Shown piece by piece: positions 41,901 through 54,845 of a stretch of 64,000 nucleotides of DNA; position 1 is the first letter of the stretch; each line of letters begins with the position of its first letter. The stretch comes from Eremophila alpestris peregrina (Eukaryota; Chordata; Aves; Passeriformes; Alaudidae). The notes below the pieces were generated by a model. The model did no database searches and was not told the origin of the DNA. It saw nothing but the letters and a program-made list of their open reading frames with translations. The position numbers and the translations under genes were made by a program. Where the stretch lies: positions 632,061 through 696,060 of the forward strand of contig WMCF01000068.1 in NCBI GenBank assembly GCA_009792885.1, given 5' to 3'.

Positions 41901-44900
41901 TTAACATTCTAATGCTTTTGGAGCTTCCATGATTTTCAGGGTGCAGGATCAGGATTTCTGACCCATAGGAGCTGGCTGTATCACACAATTCCCAATGAAT
42001 GTGACTTCTCTTTGCCATCCATCATGTTTTGTCAGCTCAATCCCCAGATCATGTAGCATTCCTCTTGCTATTGTACAGTAAATAGCATAGCAGGCTGCTG
42101 GGACCTTTTGATGCTGGTGAAAATTATGCTTATCCAACAGAAAAAACGCATAAAATTCATCTTGACCAGCCCATCTGGAAGTTCAGCAAATTAAGTTCCT
42201 ACATTTAATGCTAACACACAAATGACTCTGCTTGCTGCAACTATCCAAAAAGCTGACATTGAATTTACATCTGCAGGCAAACATTTCAGGACTTGGAAAA
42301 GCAGCTTTCCAGGAAGAAAAATCAAAATACTGGGTTTGGGTGCAGTTAAACAGCCAAAGACAGTCTGAACAGAAAGGCTTGCAGGTTTTAGAGCTGGTGA
42401 TCTGTGTGTCCTCCTTTGGGATTCAAGGCTCTGCCATGGTGTCAAAGGAAGGGAGCCAATGGGAGGCTGTCATTCCATGGAATTAGACAGGAGCAGTTGC
42501 ATGTGGGCTGTGCATGGGGAATATGGAGCTTTTGAGGACTAAGCAGGATGTCTGGTTCTGTATAATGTGATGAGCTGTATTAAAATCTTGCTGCATCTTT
42601 TTAAAAACCCTGGACTCAGTTGACAAAACAGATTTAGGATGCCACGTGTGTTCTCAGTGTGTCAAAAAAAAGGGAGATGGCTTCTATTTAAAAGGCAAGG
42701 CAGAAATATCTCTACCCATGAAACATTTTCAAATACTTCTCACTGCATACAGTGTCCAGACTATTCCAGAGATAAGTCCTACATGTGTCAGAAGTTATTT
42801 TAGTAAGTCCCTAGGATTAAGTCCTTTTTGGCAGTACTGGAGTAGTAACAAAGCAAGAGAGAGATGGAATGAAAATTCTCCAAGAAGCAGGAAAATTCAC
42901 CATCTTCTCTAACCTGAAGTGACTGATCCTTTTTCAACTGGAACAGCCCTGACTCAGGGGCAGTATGAAAAGACACCCTACACCTTCCAAACAGCACATT
43001 CCAGAAACAAACAAAAAACTGAACACTGTTGTATCTCACTTGTGACTTGAAACACAAATGTGAGATGATTCTGACTCCCAAATGCTACTGCAAAATGATC
43101 CCAAGGGAGTAAAAATGCTTGGGCTGCTTCTCCACACAGACTAATACCCACTTCTGTCATGGACGGATTACCTGAGCACAGCAAACCAAGAACTTCAGTT
43201 GGAGGTGGAGGATGAGGGGAGATCAAGTCTCCTTTTCTTCCTGGTGACCAGATTTGCAAAGTGCTGAAATCAAAATGGTCTCCTCCAGGACATATTTTCA
43301 CCTTAAGTGCATAGTGCAGATATACAGAATTATTCATCAGGTAAACTCTTTTGAACTTGAAGAATACTGAAAAAGGGGCACAACATCATGAAATTAGGAG
43401 TCTCTGGTTACAAGTTAAATTTGTTTGAGAATCAGCATGTGTTTGAGCACAGGGGCTCTTCCCAGGTGATGAAAAGCCCTTACACTGTCACACTGTTAAG
43501 AAATTCCAGTGGTTTCAGAGTAAATACAAAATCAGTTCAATTATTATAAACTGATCCAGCATAAGAATTAGCAGATTTTAAAAGAAAATCACACAGGCCT
43601 TAAATATCCCCAAATCTGCCCAGAATTAACTTTCAGTAATTTTGATTAATGCTGTAAATTAAGTGCCTGAAAAAGCAGAGGATATATTTACATTGATTTG
43701 ACTGCAGATTCCCACCATGCAGGAGATTGAAAAGTGAAATCTGACTCATACAAGGAGCTCCTACAGTGACACAGGCAGCAGGGGTGTAGCTTCTGAGTAA
43801 GAACTGTGCCAATCTTGCTGTTTCTGACTAATGTTCCATTGTGGCACCCGTAGATTCGCCTGTTAGAGCTCTTATTTTCATGGAAAACCTGTCCCACCAA
43901 CCACCTTAGAAGCTGAACAACTTTATCATTTCTACAGTTCTACAATTTTCCCAAGCCAGGGACCCGAAGGGTTGTGGTTTCCTTGGATCATCAGTGCAGA
44001 ACATTGACAGTAACGAGTTCTTTGCACTTGGCAGCTGCTGTTTCCAGGAAAACGCCAGTGCCAGTCGATGCCCACGAGGTGGCAGAAACCTGCAGGAAAA
44101 GAGGATTGTCCTGAGCACCTTCCCCCTCCCCTGCGCAGGCAGAAGTGGCCTCTGCCCGCAGCCCCGGGCAGCAGCCTCTGCACCAGGGTTAAGCGTTTGG
44201 ATGTGCCAGCCCTCACCTGCACCGCAGGATCTGGCACAAAGCAGGTGAGACACACGGCCAAGCAGGAAATACCACGAAGAAACCAGCCAGGCTGGGATGA
44301 TTTAGAGGAATAGCAGCAAAGTTCCATCACTGAAAGCCCAGTCTGGAGGAGGGATGCAATGAAAGAGACTCAGGAGGTTGATGGCCAAAAAATACTTGGT
44401 GCTGATGAGCAGCAAAAGAGCTCTGAGTTTGCAGTGCAATAAATATACATGAGCACAGGAGGGTGCTGCTCTTTCTCTTAGCATAAAGCAGCATCTCTCT
44501 GCCCTGCTCTGTGGTGCCATCAGCTTACAGGCATCAGAAGGGCTGGTGTTTGTTCATCCTGGACAGAGCCCGTGCTGATACAGCTGCTGAATAACCCCAG
44601 ATCGCTGCCTGTTTCTAGAGTAAAGTGACATTCACGTGAAGGGCAGAGTGCGCTTTGAGGTGATGACCAGCACAGCCAGGAGTCTGCTGGAAAAGCACCC
44701 AGGTGTGTCATCCTGCAAAATGCTGGGACAGGGGGAGGTGTGGATAATTTTACTGTCATCCCTCTCTAGCTAAGGGTATAAATCAGAGACGGGGGGGTTG
44801 ACATTCCTGCTGCCCTCGTGTTCAGCTGTTCAAGGACAGCCCAGAAGGTGGCACATCATTTGCCAGTTGGTCCAGGCTGCAGGAGCCAAGACACCAATTT

Positions 44901-47900
44901 CTATTGGAAATAGTTCTGTGGAAAGTACTCTGCAATTTTGTACTGAGTATCATTTGCCTTTCCTTAGCAGTGCATCAGCTGGTAATGAGGGCACAAAGAT
45001 GGGTAAGGAAGTGCAGAAGTGGTCTAAGATCAAATCAGAGACAAATGTGGCAGATAAGCCTGATTTCATTATTTACAAGTCTGAATTGTCCTGTGTGCAG
45101 GGACAAGAATAACACCTGCAGAGCATGATGCCCCTCAAAAAAACCCCAAAAAACCTTCAAAAAAACAAACAAACAAACAAACAAAAAGCCCAAAGGATGG
45201 AAATATGTGAAGGTTTGCATTTTTTAAAATAGAAGTGATATAGAAATTTTGAAAATAGAAGTCAAAAGCCAACTCAATTTTAGAGCTGGAGGGGTGCAAG
45301 AGGAGCTGTATCATGGATAGCAGAGAGGCTTTGAATAGAAGCTCAAATTGAATTTGCTGCTAAGCTCACTGATGCAATTTGAGACCCACAGAGACTGACT
45401 CGAGACAGCAGCTGCCACTCACCCAACTGTATCTGGTCCCAAACCTCACTTACATTATGCAAAAGGAATTAATCAATAGGTCTGGTTTCCTCCTGGAAAG
45501 CCAGAAAAGAAGGCTTGGCTTTTCTGCCACAGTTCCATCTCCAGCTGCCAGAAGCACTGTCCAGGCTGACACCTCTAACAGCTGCATGGGGACAGCACAG
45601 ACAGTCAAGTTCTGAGTTCAGAGGGGGAGTACCTGGCTGGCAGGGCCAGCTCTTGGGGGATAACAGGATGGAGATGTTCAGGGCAGTTTCTGAGCCCTTT
45701 GCCCTGCCTCCTCATATTGTCCTATTTTTATGAAAACATGCAGCACCCATTTTTCAGAAGTTGGTGTTTTCCTATACCCTGATTTGGGAGTTCTGCCTCC
45801 CCTAAAAGTTGCAGCACTGGTAAGAAATTGCAATGCACCATTACAGAAATATGGGGGCTCACTTTTCCAGCCCAGGCAGTGTGCAGATCATTTGTACTGG
45901 CACCTCCCCAAGCATAATGTTCTGAAATGTCACTGTGCTCCTGGGTGAAGCTTGGCTTCTCCCCAGCTTGTCATCTCCTTTGGCTTGCAGCATCTGTGCA
46001 TCTTGCCCTCATTTCTTGGCATGCAGGTGCCTGAAGGTGTAGAAGGCAGTGCTCTTGTTAATGCTGGAAAAGGGAAAATAGATGTATTTTAAATCCTAAA
46101 GGGATTTTGCCAGGGTACTTCTTGCCATCGTGCAAATGCCCACTTTTTGAATGCACCCCCAAATGTAAGGGAGATGCTTTGGAGCAGTACAGGGAATAGT
46201 CAAGGCCTCCTGAAAGGCTTTAGAGTCACTCTAAACTGGGTCACCTTTAATGCTCCTCACAAGGGGTTGAAATCATAACTTTAAGCCTTTGGATTTGGAA
46301 CTTGGGGTTTAAGGTTTTAATGATAAACTTTGCACGTGGGTTTTGGCCACTCCCTTCCTCTGGTGGTGTCACATTTTCTTTTTAATTTTGGCAGATTTCC
46401 AAGGGTGCCAGACAATCAGGGAACAGGAATTGACTCCAATTCAGACAATGTGTCACAGAGCAGGCCAGTTCTGTGATGGTGTTTCCACCTCAAACCAGCT
46501 TCCTTTCGATCAGAGCCCAGTGGTGTTGCTCTGGCAGTGCACAGGGATGGCCACAGTTGTGTTTCAGACCACTGAGAATCAAAGCCATTCCTGAAGCACT
46601 GGGGACATTTGGAGGCTGAGTTCTTATCTGGGTTGCTAAAGAATATCCTGTTTCTGAAAGCCCTGTGTCACATGGAGGCTGGTAAATAATAAATGCTAGG
46701 ATGCATAGCTAAGTGTTGGCAAATGACAGGAGCTGTGTTCTGAGCACCAACCTCTCAGCCTGGCAGCAGCAGGACACAGTTTACCTACATTTGCTTAGCT
46801 GTTTTTTGTTTTGTTTTGGTTTTTTTATTTGTTTGTTTAAGTTGATAATAGCTTTTCCTTTACTGTCATTAAATAGCTTCAGATAAGAATTTATTTTTCC
46901 AAGGGAAACAGGAAAGACTCGGAAATCTCTGAAAAAAATGAGTTAAAAAAAACAACCACAAATGGTAATCGTGTGTTCTACTTTCCAAATCATTTCATTT
47001 CCCCACCTGAACTGTGATTTGACATCTAGAGGAATGGGGGTGGCAAAACCTGATTAAACCAGGCTCAAGCTTGGGTGGCACAGCCTGAGAGCCAACATTT
47101 GTCCCAGGTCCTGCAAGGTTTTAATCCCAGGCATGGAAGAAATCACAATCAATTGTTTACCCTGTCATGGCCACGCTGCGAGGGAAGAGCAAATCCTTGA
47201 CAAAGGTCAGCAGAGACCCAAAGGCAGCTGGTGGAGCTGGCCTTGTGCAGCTCTGTCCTGATTAAAACACTCAGGGAGTGGCTTAATGTTACATCACAGA
47301 GTTTTGGCAGCACTGACCTGGGCAAAGCAGTACTGCTCTACCCTGTTCTCCCTGTTCCCTCCTCACCAGCCCTTATCTGCCTGTGTTGTGTGATTGAGAT
47401 AAAGGTGGTTGTGGCCCTTCCAGAGCCTGCCTGTCCCTCAGCAGGCAGCTCACTGGGCCCAAGGATGATTCCATGGTGCTTAAGGAGGCTGCAGCTCATA
47501 GAAAACACACAGGAATTAAACAGCAGCAGGGAACTCAGTATCTGCTTAAATATTCTGATTACAGGTATATTTAAAGGTGCTAAATTTCTAAGGCCAAAAG
47601 GCATTCTTAATGTTCATTCAGTTAATCATGTGTCAAGGGCTTTCTTGTGCAAGGAGATGGAGGGAAAAACCCCAGCTGAATATTGCACAACAGGGTTTTT
47701 AAGATGTGCTAGTCTCAATTCCATTTTTTTTTTGTTGTTCCATAAAATTGTGTGTTAGGAATAGATTTATACTAGGCCAGTTCCTTGGAGTCTCTAATTG
47801 CCAAATCCTTCTCTCTTTTTTTTTTTTTTTCCCCAATAAGTGAATTTCTATAAAAATGTAGCCATTTGTAAGCAACCAATGTATTCAATAACATTTCTCT

Positions 47901-49577
47901 CTGTGGTACATTTATGCTAGAAATCCAGAAATGAGAAACTCTGACATGGCAGCATACTGAGAGTGCTGTCTCCATTTGATTTCCTTCTAGCCTGAATTTT
48001 CATAACAGTCACATTTGGGTTTCAGTCATATCCTACACTGGCTGATGAATATTAAACAAGGTCTGCAGACGTTTCTTGGCTTTGCTTTTACAGACTCTGC
48101 TTGTACAGAGATATTTTTTGATGGTGCCCTTCTTGATGCCCTCTATCCCACTATTTTATTGTTCCCAGGTTGTTCTGAGAGACAAGTGACAGTGTGAGAC
48201 AGGAGGAGAATGATTACATTTTGCAGGGAAATTATACAGAGTACAAAATCAATAGTTAGATGCTCCCTGGGACTGCCTAAAACTTCTTTGAAGAATAATT
48301 AGCTTGCAGGAAAGCTCTGGTAGCTGGAATTCCTCCCCAATTCTGTATGCATAAGATAAATTTAGTCTGGAATAAGCAGTGTGTTTTGAGGTCTCTTTGC
48401 TGATCTGGGGAAATGATTCATGTGGAGAGAATGAAGAAATTAGATAGCAGAGGTGTGGAAGAAAACCTGACTGACCACATCCATCCTGGGCTTGGAAGTG
48501 AGGAACAAGCAGCAACAGAAACAGGGAAAACCCAGCAGAGCAAAACTGATGCAAGTTTGGGGCTGAGGCTCAGCACCTGATGATCCAGGTGACTGTTCCA
48601 GTGACAATGATCCATTGGACTGGCAGAGATGAGGGATGACCAGTGGGGGAGTCCAGCACACTCCACAGCTGTAAGTGCTTCATTTGCCAAGCAGCAGCAT
48701 CAGATCAAGGGCTGTGTTTAAGCAAACTGCCTCAGGCAGGGATCAGGAGGGGTTTGCTAAACTTGGAGGGGACAGTGGGGAGCAGCAGAGGAGTTTGTGT
48801 GAGCTCCACCATTGTGTGCTGGTCCTTTTGATCATTTTCAATGTTCTGTTTCCTTCTGGGACATTGCTACAGGCAATCCTAAAGTCAGGATATGTAACAG
48901 CTGAGCTGGTTTGAGCTGGCCTGGACAGAGCTGGCCTGGCAGTGAGATCAGTCTTGCTCCCCAGAGCTGTCAGCACTCTGTCTTCCAGAAGCATAAAAAC
49001 ACCCTTGGAATGCTCAGAAAGCTGCTGCAAGAGGTGTCAATAGCAGTTCATGACAGACTAAGTGACATCTAATCAATTCATTATCTCCCTGAAAGGAAGG
49101 ACTAATAAGGCTGAAGAATGTGCTGGAGGCAAAATGTAAGGTAATAGGTATTATGGGAGATTTGGGAGAGATCTAACAAAACAAGAGAATGGAGCAGCAC
49201 AGTTGTGAAAGAAGTCACCATAGTGGAGATGATCACAGGGCATTGGAGAGTGAGCTCCTAGGATGAGTGAAAAGTCAATGTTTAGTATTTGTTGCTATTT
49301 CCACTCTTAAAGTCACAAGCATTGTATGAAAATACATCTCTGTTTTGCGTGGGTTTGGTGTGTTGGTTTTGTTTGGATTTTTAATATGTATCTATTCTTA
49401 GGAACCAGAAAAACCTCCAAGCACATGTGTAGCAATAAGCATGTGACTCAATCCTTTTACAGCCACAGATGTCTCTCCCTCTTAATTAAATATGTGCTGA
49501 AGTGGTCTGTTGGAGCAAAGCCCAGTAGTGCAGGTTTGAGCTGTAGGTCCAAAAGTGGTGCTAACAAGCAGGTCTAG
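38951..49577. other. Gene-poor intergenic stretch
   Basis: I found no supportable gene on either strand. Open frames at 39313-39585, 42646-42912, 43932-44330 and 47231-47758 have no family signature or paired splice sites. A small CpG-richer patch lies at about 44050-44220, and a TATA-like TATAAATC at about 44778 has no transcript evidence. Low-complexity runs are at 45161-45186, 46800-46840 and 47817-47830. Confidence 0.55.
45161..45186. repeat. (CAAA)n microsatellite
   Basis: About six CAAA units follow imperfect A-rich sequence from about 45136. Confidence 0.9.
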
Positions 49578-49655
49578 AATTATAGACCTGTCAGCTTAGC
49601 TTGGGTTCCTGGAAAAGCACTGGAACAAATCACCAAACTATTGGAGAGCACCTAG
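49578..49655 (+). mobile_element. CR1 LINE fragment, reverse transcriptase region
   Basis: The plus strand reads NYRPVSLAWVPGKALEQITK and LLEST then a stop. NYRPVSL-PGK-E-I is the CR1 reverse transcriptase entry motif. The copy is short and dead. The 250 bases before it may be older parts of the same element. Confidence 0.75.
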
Positions 49656-50597
49656 AAGAAACTGTGGGGATGAGTAACAGGAAGTATAAAATTTTTTTGA
49701 GGCACAAGACTCAAATGTTTGAGTTCTAAAGCTGCTTCACATGTGCTCTTACAATGATGACATGGCTGAAAATACCTGGATGCAAAACTCTTTGGAAGAT
49801 TGATAGGGATGTGTTTTAGGAGGGTTTTATTTTGCATGTCTTTTGTTTACACCTGTGGAATGGCTGAGGCAAGAGGGAGCATGCAGTTTAAACTTGCAGC
49901 TGGCAACACTTTGGGAGGGCTGTGAGCACACTGGGCAGGGTTAGAATTCAGTATGATCCTTGCAAGTGGAGAGGTGGTAAAAACCCCACCAAAATCAGCT
50001 TGCCATGCAGCTGGGACAGTGCATTGTCCCTCTGCTGATGCAGATTTTTGTATTGCAATCAACTCTCCACATAGGTTATTCTAAAGTTGTGACATGTTGG
50101 GAACCAACAGTACATGTGTAGTTGACTCATCCATAAGGATGAAAGATTTTGATGGCTCACAAGCTGCTCATCCATAAACAACACCATGCTGTTACAGGAA
50201 AGGCACATGAAGTGTATGAGCAGGACTGTTCCCCCTGTGGCAAGTGCAATCATCCAGCAAGCAGGAGCGTTTGCTTTTGCCCAGGGTACTTCAAAGTTGA
50301 GCTGGACTGGGTTGAGTGTGAAAAGGAAGGCAAAAAGACTGATCCAAGGTCCAAAAGGCTTTATTTGCTAGGGAAGATGGAGGGAGTTTCATCCTCAAGA
50401 AAGGGAGGCTGAGGGGAAGACTCTATTTCTCCCCAAAACACTGTCAGCTGCTGCGAAGGCAAAAGGCAATAATTTGGTCTTCCTGATCATGGCAGTTCAG
50501 ACAAAAATCTTTGGGCTAAATTACTTCCAGGGAAAATCGAGGCACTTTCTTTTTAGTAAGGAAGCTGATACTAAGGGAGTGTGAAGGACTGGATTAA

Positions 50598-50728
50598 ACC
50601 ATCCCTGGATGTGTTTAATAAAAGACTGGATGTGGCACTGGGTGCCATGGTTTATTGAGGTGTTAGGGCTGGGTTGGACTCAATGATCTTGGAGGTCTCT
50701 TCCAACCCAGAGATTCTGTGATTCTGTG
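50598..50728 (+). mobile_element. CR1 LINE 3' end
   Basis: It contains CCATCCCTGGATGTGTTTAA, the GGATGTGGCACTGGGTGCC motif and ends GATTCTGTGATTCTGTG, the CR1 terminal octamer repeat. The 3' end is intact and the 5' side truncated. Confidence 0.95.
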
Positions 50729-51794
50729 TTTAAGGCTTTGATAGGTATTTGAGGTTTGCTCTGCTGGGCCTAGGCAAGAGAGGATTGTTATTCAGCTTCT
50801 CCTTGGAAGCATGGAAGTTTTCCCATATGGCTGTTATCAGTATTTGCATCAGTTGGAGTGTGTTTGTGCAGTGAGGATCTTGGCACTCTGGTGGGGAATG
50901 GTATTTCAGGCTTTGCCTTGGGCACCAGCTGACCTGTGGCACAGTGCAGTGCAAAGTGCATCCAAGTGGCACAGTGGAAACTTGTCAGTTGTTCCTTATT
51001 AAAAATAAATATTTAACAGGTCAAAATAACTCACCTACCCACAAGACATTGTTTCTTGCAGTTGTGGTTTCTCATGCTTCTCACAGCTGATCCAACAGCA
51101 TTGCCCATAATTATTTTTTGCTATTTTTTTTCATCCCTAGGGAATGCCAAAATAAATTAGACATATTGTAGCAAACTAATCTTGTGACTTCACCTTTGAG
51201 TTCCTGTTCTCTGGGATGTGGAATCCAGGCTCCTCAGACAGAGGCTGCCTGTGGCAGTCACTGTTTCAGTGCTGTCTCTGCTCACAGATGAGCAGCTGTA
51301 AATGGCACAACTTCCTTATTGTGAGGTGGGGACAGGTGTTGGATGGAGGAGTGCTCCCCCTTTGAGCCTGGCTGTGGGGAAAGCTGTTCCTCAGGGAAAT
51401 CTGCCATTTGTAGAGATTATTTTCCTCTCTGCCCTGCACTTGTCAATGTGGAGATTGTCTCAGCTTATTTCAAAGTCAGTTTTAAGCCTTTTAAATGAGC
51501 TTTATACTGATACACCAATAGGATGTTTATATATGCTTTTGGCACTATCAATTTAGAGAGATGAAAGCTTGAGCATGGCAAGCACGTCAGAGGGTTCTGT
51601 ATATGTTTATATTGATTAAACCATTAACAAGAATACCAAATCCCATTACACTAATCATTATTTTGCTTCCCTGCATTCTCCTCCCTCTTTGTCCTTCCCT
51701 GAATACAAGAAACACATGAAGTGAAATTTCTCACCTCAGGCTGTCTGAAACACCTGCCAATATCCAGTGTGGAGGTGGGTAGTGCCTGCTGTTT

Positions 51795-51829
51795 CTAATG
51801 TGGGGTGCTCCATGGGTTTCCTTCCTGGC
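51795..51829. repeat. Dispersed 35-bp repeat, copy 1
   Basis: It matches 53723-53757 in the same orientation at 32 of 35 positions, sharing TGGGTTTCCTTCCTGGC. The similarity fades into loosely alike purine-rich sequence on the 3' side. It probably belongs to a dispersed element I cannot name. Confidence 0.65.
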
Positions 51830-52515
51830 CCCTGCTCAGGAGAGGAAAGCCAGGAGAAAAGTGTCCCCAAAAGTCAAGAGAGACTGCTACTAGGGGAGTG
51901 ACAGTGCTGGAAAGTATTTAACCCAGGGGGGTGCTCTTTTAGTACCTTTTGACAAGTATGCAGACATCTATAAAGGACTAATATTGGCTTATATATTATT
52001 TATTAACGTAATTTAAAGTGGTGAAAGGATGTGTTCATGTAACCAGCTTCCCTCTGGTTCTCCATCACCACTAGCATTTCAGTTCTGCTGGGAAATAATT
52101 TCACAGTGTTGCCCAGGAAAATCTGTTCAATTTGAAGTCCAATTCAGTGCTTTCTTTAAAAGGCCCAAAAAACTGAAGTATTGCAGTTGAGACTGAGGTG
52201 AAAAAACAGGTCTTGGGTGATCAGTTGTTTCTGTTCTGAGTTGCAGGACAGGGGATTTGGTGCTAAAGCTATTTTTCTTTTAGCAGACTTTTATAGCCCA
52301 ATTACATTTTTATTAAATGGATCAAAGTGAGCTATTGAAAAACATGTTGGAATTGTTGGGGTTTCTTTTCTGAAAGCATTCATCAAGACTTGGAATACTT
52401 TCAGGATTTTCTGAATGTCTAATTTTAATGGCTGTATTCTTGGGGATATGTGTCTAAAAAGATGTTGCCAGAATCTTTTGGCCAGGTTTGAAGGCTTGAA
52501 AAGCCAGTTGCTTTC

Positions 52516-52536
52516 TTTTTTTTTTTTTTTTTTTTT
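52516..52536. repeat. Poly-T run
   Basis: It is 21 consecutive T. Read on the minus strand it is a poly-A run, but I found no target-site duplication to call a retrocopy. Confidence 0.9.
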
Positions 52537-53722
52537 ATACATTAGTGATGAAACACTCAACACTATTTTAGGAATTCAAATCCCTCATTCCCACTCAAAT
52601 TAAAAGCATCTGGGCATTCAGATCCCTTAGTCAGCTTCAGCAGTCTGGAACTTTGGTGTTAGTTTGATATAACTAATTTGTGTTAAACATGCTTTTAAGT
52701 GCAGTTATAATTTATCTCATGGTGGTATTGCCTCACAGTCATAATTTTATGCTTGCACACAGTATCCCTGGATCCCAATGGACTGGAAACCTTTTAAACA
52801 ACTGTAGGCCATTCCCAAGTCCTCCCAACTTCCACTGAGGTCTTCAGGAGCTTTGCTCACATAATGTCTCTAATTTCAGACCATGAATACTACAGTGTAC
52901 ACAAGCAGGCAGCACCCTTTGCATGAAGGTCACTTTGGGAGAGAAGCAGCAGCCCACACATGTCCCCTGCCATATTTTGGAGGAGAAAATGACAGTTATC
53001 AGCTGAAATTGTACAGGGTTATGTGCACAAAATGGGATTGTGCACTCAGGGAGTTGACAATTCTGGCTCAGAGCAGGGTTCTGACTAAAGGAAATGTTTC
53101 CTGGGATGTTGTGCAGAGCATGGGTTTGGCATTATTCATGTAACTGGTTATTTGCCAAATGTGTAAAGACTAAAACCTCAAGCTTTTAATTCAGGAATTT
53201 TCTGCTTTTCCATGTTCTCTCTCAGTGCTTTGATGTTACAGAATTAAAATGTTTGTTTTCACTCTGATTTGATATTAAGCTGGTTTAATGTCTTACAGAA
53301 GCTGTTTTGAAAGCTTTCCTTTTCCTCCCTGGGAGGGTGACATCTCTTATCATCAGTCAGGCAGTTTTGAGTTGTGGCTTTAGATAATGAAAACCAAGCC
53401 CTAGCGTTTTGCTTCCCAGCAGAGTTCTTCCTTTATTTCCTTTCACCTCAGATGTTTTTTCCTCTGTGCATATCCCAGTGTGCACAGTACAGCATTGTAA
53501 TGAACAACCCAAAATTTCAGTGTCTTGGTGTTCTCTTCCTTTCAGATTAGACTTGCAAAGGAGTTGCAGATCTATGTCATGGTTCTGAAGGTGTTTTCTA
53601 TCTTCATCCAAGTTTTTTTTGTTGTCTTGCAATTGAAGTCACTGCTCGTAATCCCCTGCTGCCAGGAGTTTGTCACTTCTGATCCCAGCTATGCTGCTTT
53701 CTTTCATTGTGGTGTGACAGTG

Positions 53723-53757
53723 CTAATGTGTAGTGCTCCGTGGGTTTCCTTCCTGGC
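53723..53757. repeat. Dispersed 35-bp repeat, copy 2
   Basis: This is the partner of the copy at 51795-51829, about 1.93 kb away, with three mismatches. Confidence 0.65.
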
Positions 53758-54828
53758 TGAAAGACAGCAGGAGAGTTTTAGCTCTTCAGTGCTGTTTGCT
53801 CATTTCCCTGAGTTCATTCCTGCTGCTGTTTGGCTGCATGTGCTGCCTCAGCCCAGCTGCTGACACAGGGAGGGGCTCACAGGCTGTGTCCACCTCTGGG
53901 TTCCATCCAGAGCCTGCTCTGTGGTTTGATCCAACACTCAGAAAGGTTAAAGATGCTACTGAGAACCAGACACCTGCAGTAAATGGAGAGCCAGGGACCT
54001 TCTCCCCTTTATCAGGAAAAGATTAGATCACCCAGTGGGGACACTGGCAGGTCATCTCCTGAACTGTCTGGCTGTTTATTTTCTGTTTTTTGGTTTTTTG
54101 GGTTTTTTTCTGTTTTCTCTCCTGTCCTAAAACCTGTACCAGAGACTCATAGGGTGCTCTGGGTACTTCCTTTCAAGCAGGGGTGTTGGGGAATGCCATT
54201 TCAATTGCTCTTCCAGCCATGTGCTGGAGTAGATGGAATTCAAGGGCCTTTGGAACCTGTAGCAGTGAGAATACAGGAACTGGGGAGAGATGGACAAGCA
54301 ATGAACAACAGACAGAATATTTTGGGGGTTGCCCTTTAAGAGCAACTATTGTGCATCTTCAAATCCAGTGAGATGTTGGAGAGCAGTAAATGCTCTGCCT
54401 CTGTGTTGAAGACTGAGCTGGCTGGTCTTGTGTGTGCTACTGATTTGAGTGCACTGCTGTGCCCTGGGCTGGACTGATGCAGAAAGGCAGCATCCTGGAG
54501 GTGTCAGAGTGCTGCAGGAGGCTGCTCCTGGGCTGTTCTCCCAGCCCTCTCCCCACCTCCTGGGTCCCCTTCCCTGTCCCAGCAGAGGGAAAAGCAGTGC
54601 AGGAGGTGCTGCTTACCTCTGGCAGGTATCTGAGCTGTGAGGGTGCTGCCTCACCCATCAGTTTTTGTACTTGAGCAGAGGCACAAGCAGCTGTGGGCTT
54701 CTCCTCAGGAGACTCAGGGCCCAGGTCAGTGGGTGAAAAAGGATTGAGATGCCAAGAGCTGCAAATAGAGAAGTGACAATGTTTCAACCACTAACTCAAT
54801 AGCAAAAGACAACATAATTGTGTCAATT

Positions 54829-54845
54829 AAAAAAAAAAAAAAAAA
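54829..54845. repeat. Poly-A run
   Basis: It is 17 consecutive A. No recognisable retrocopy precedes it. Confidence 0.9.

Noticed and set aside
43932..44330. Overlapping open frames on both strands in a CpG-richer patch
   Set aside because: No family signature on either strand and no convincing exon boundaries; openness follows from local GC content.
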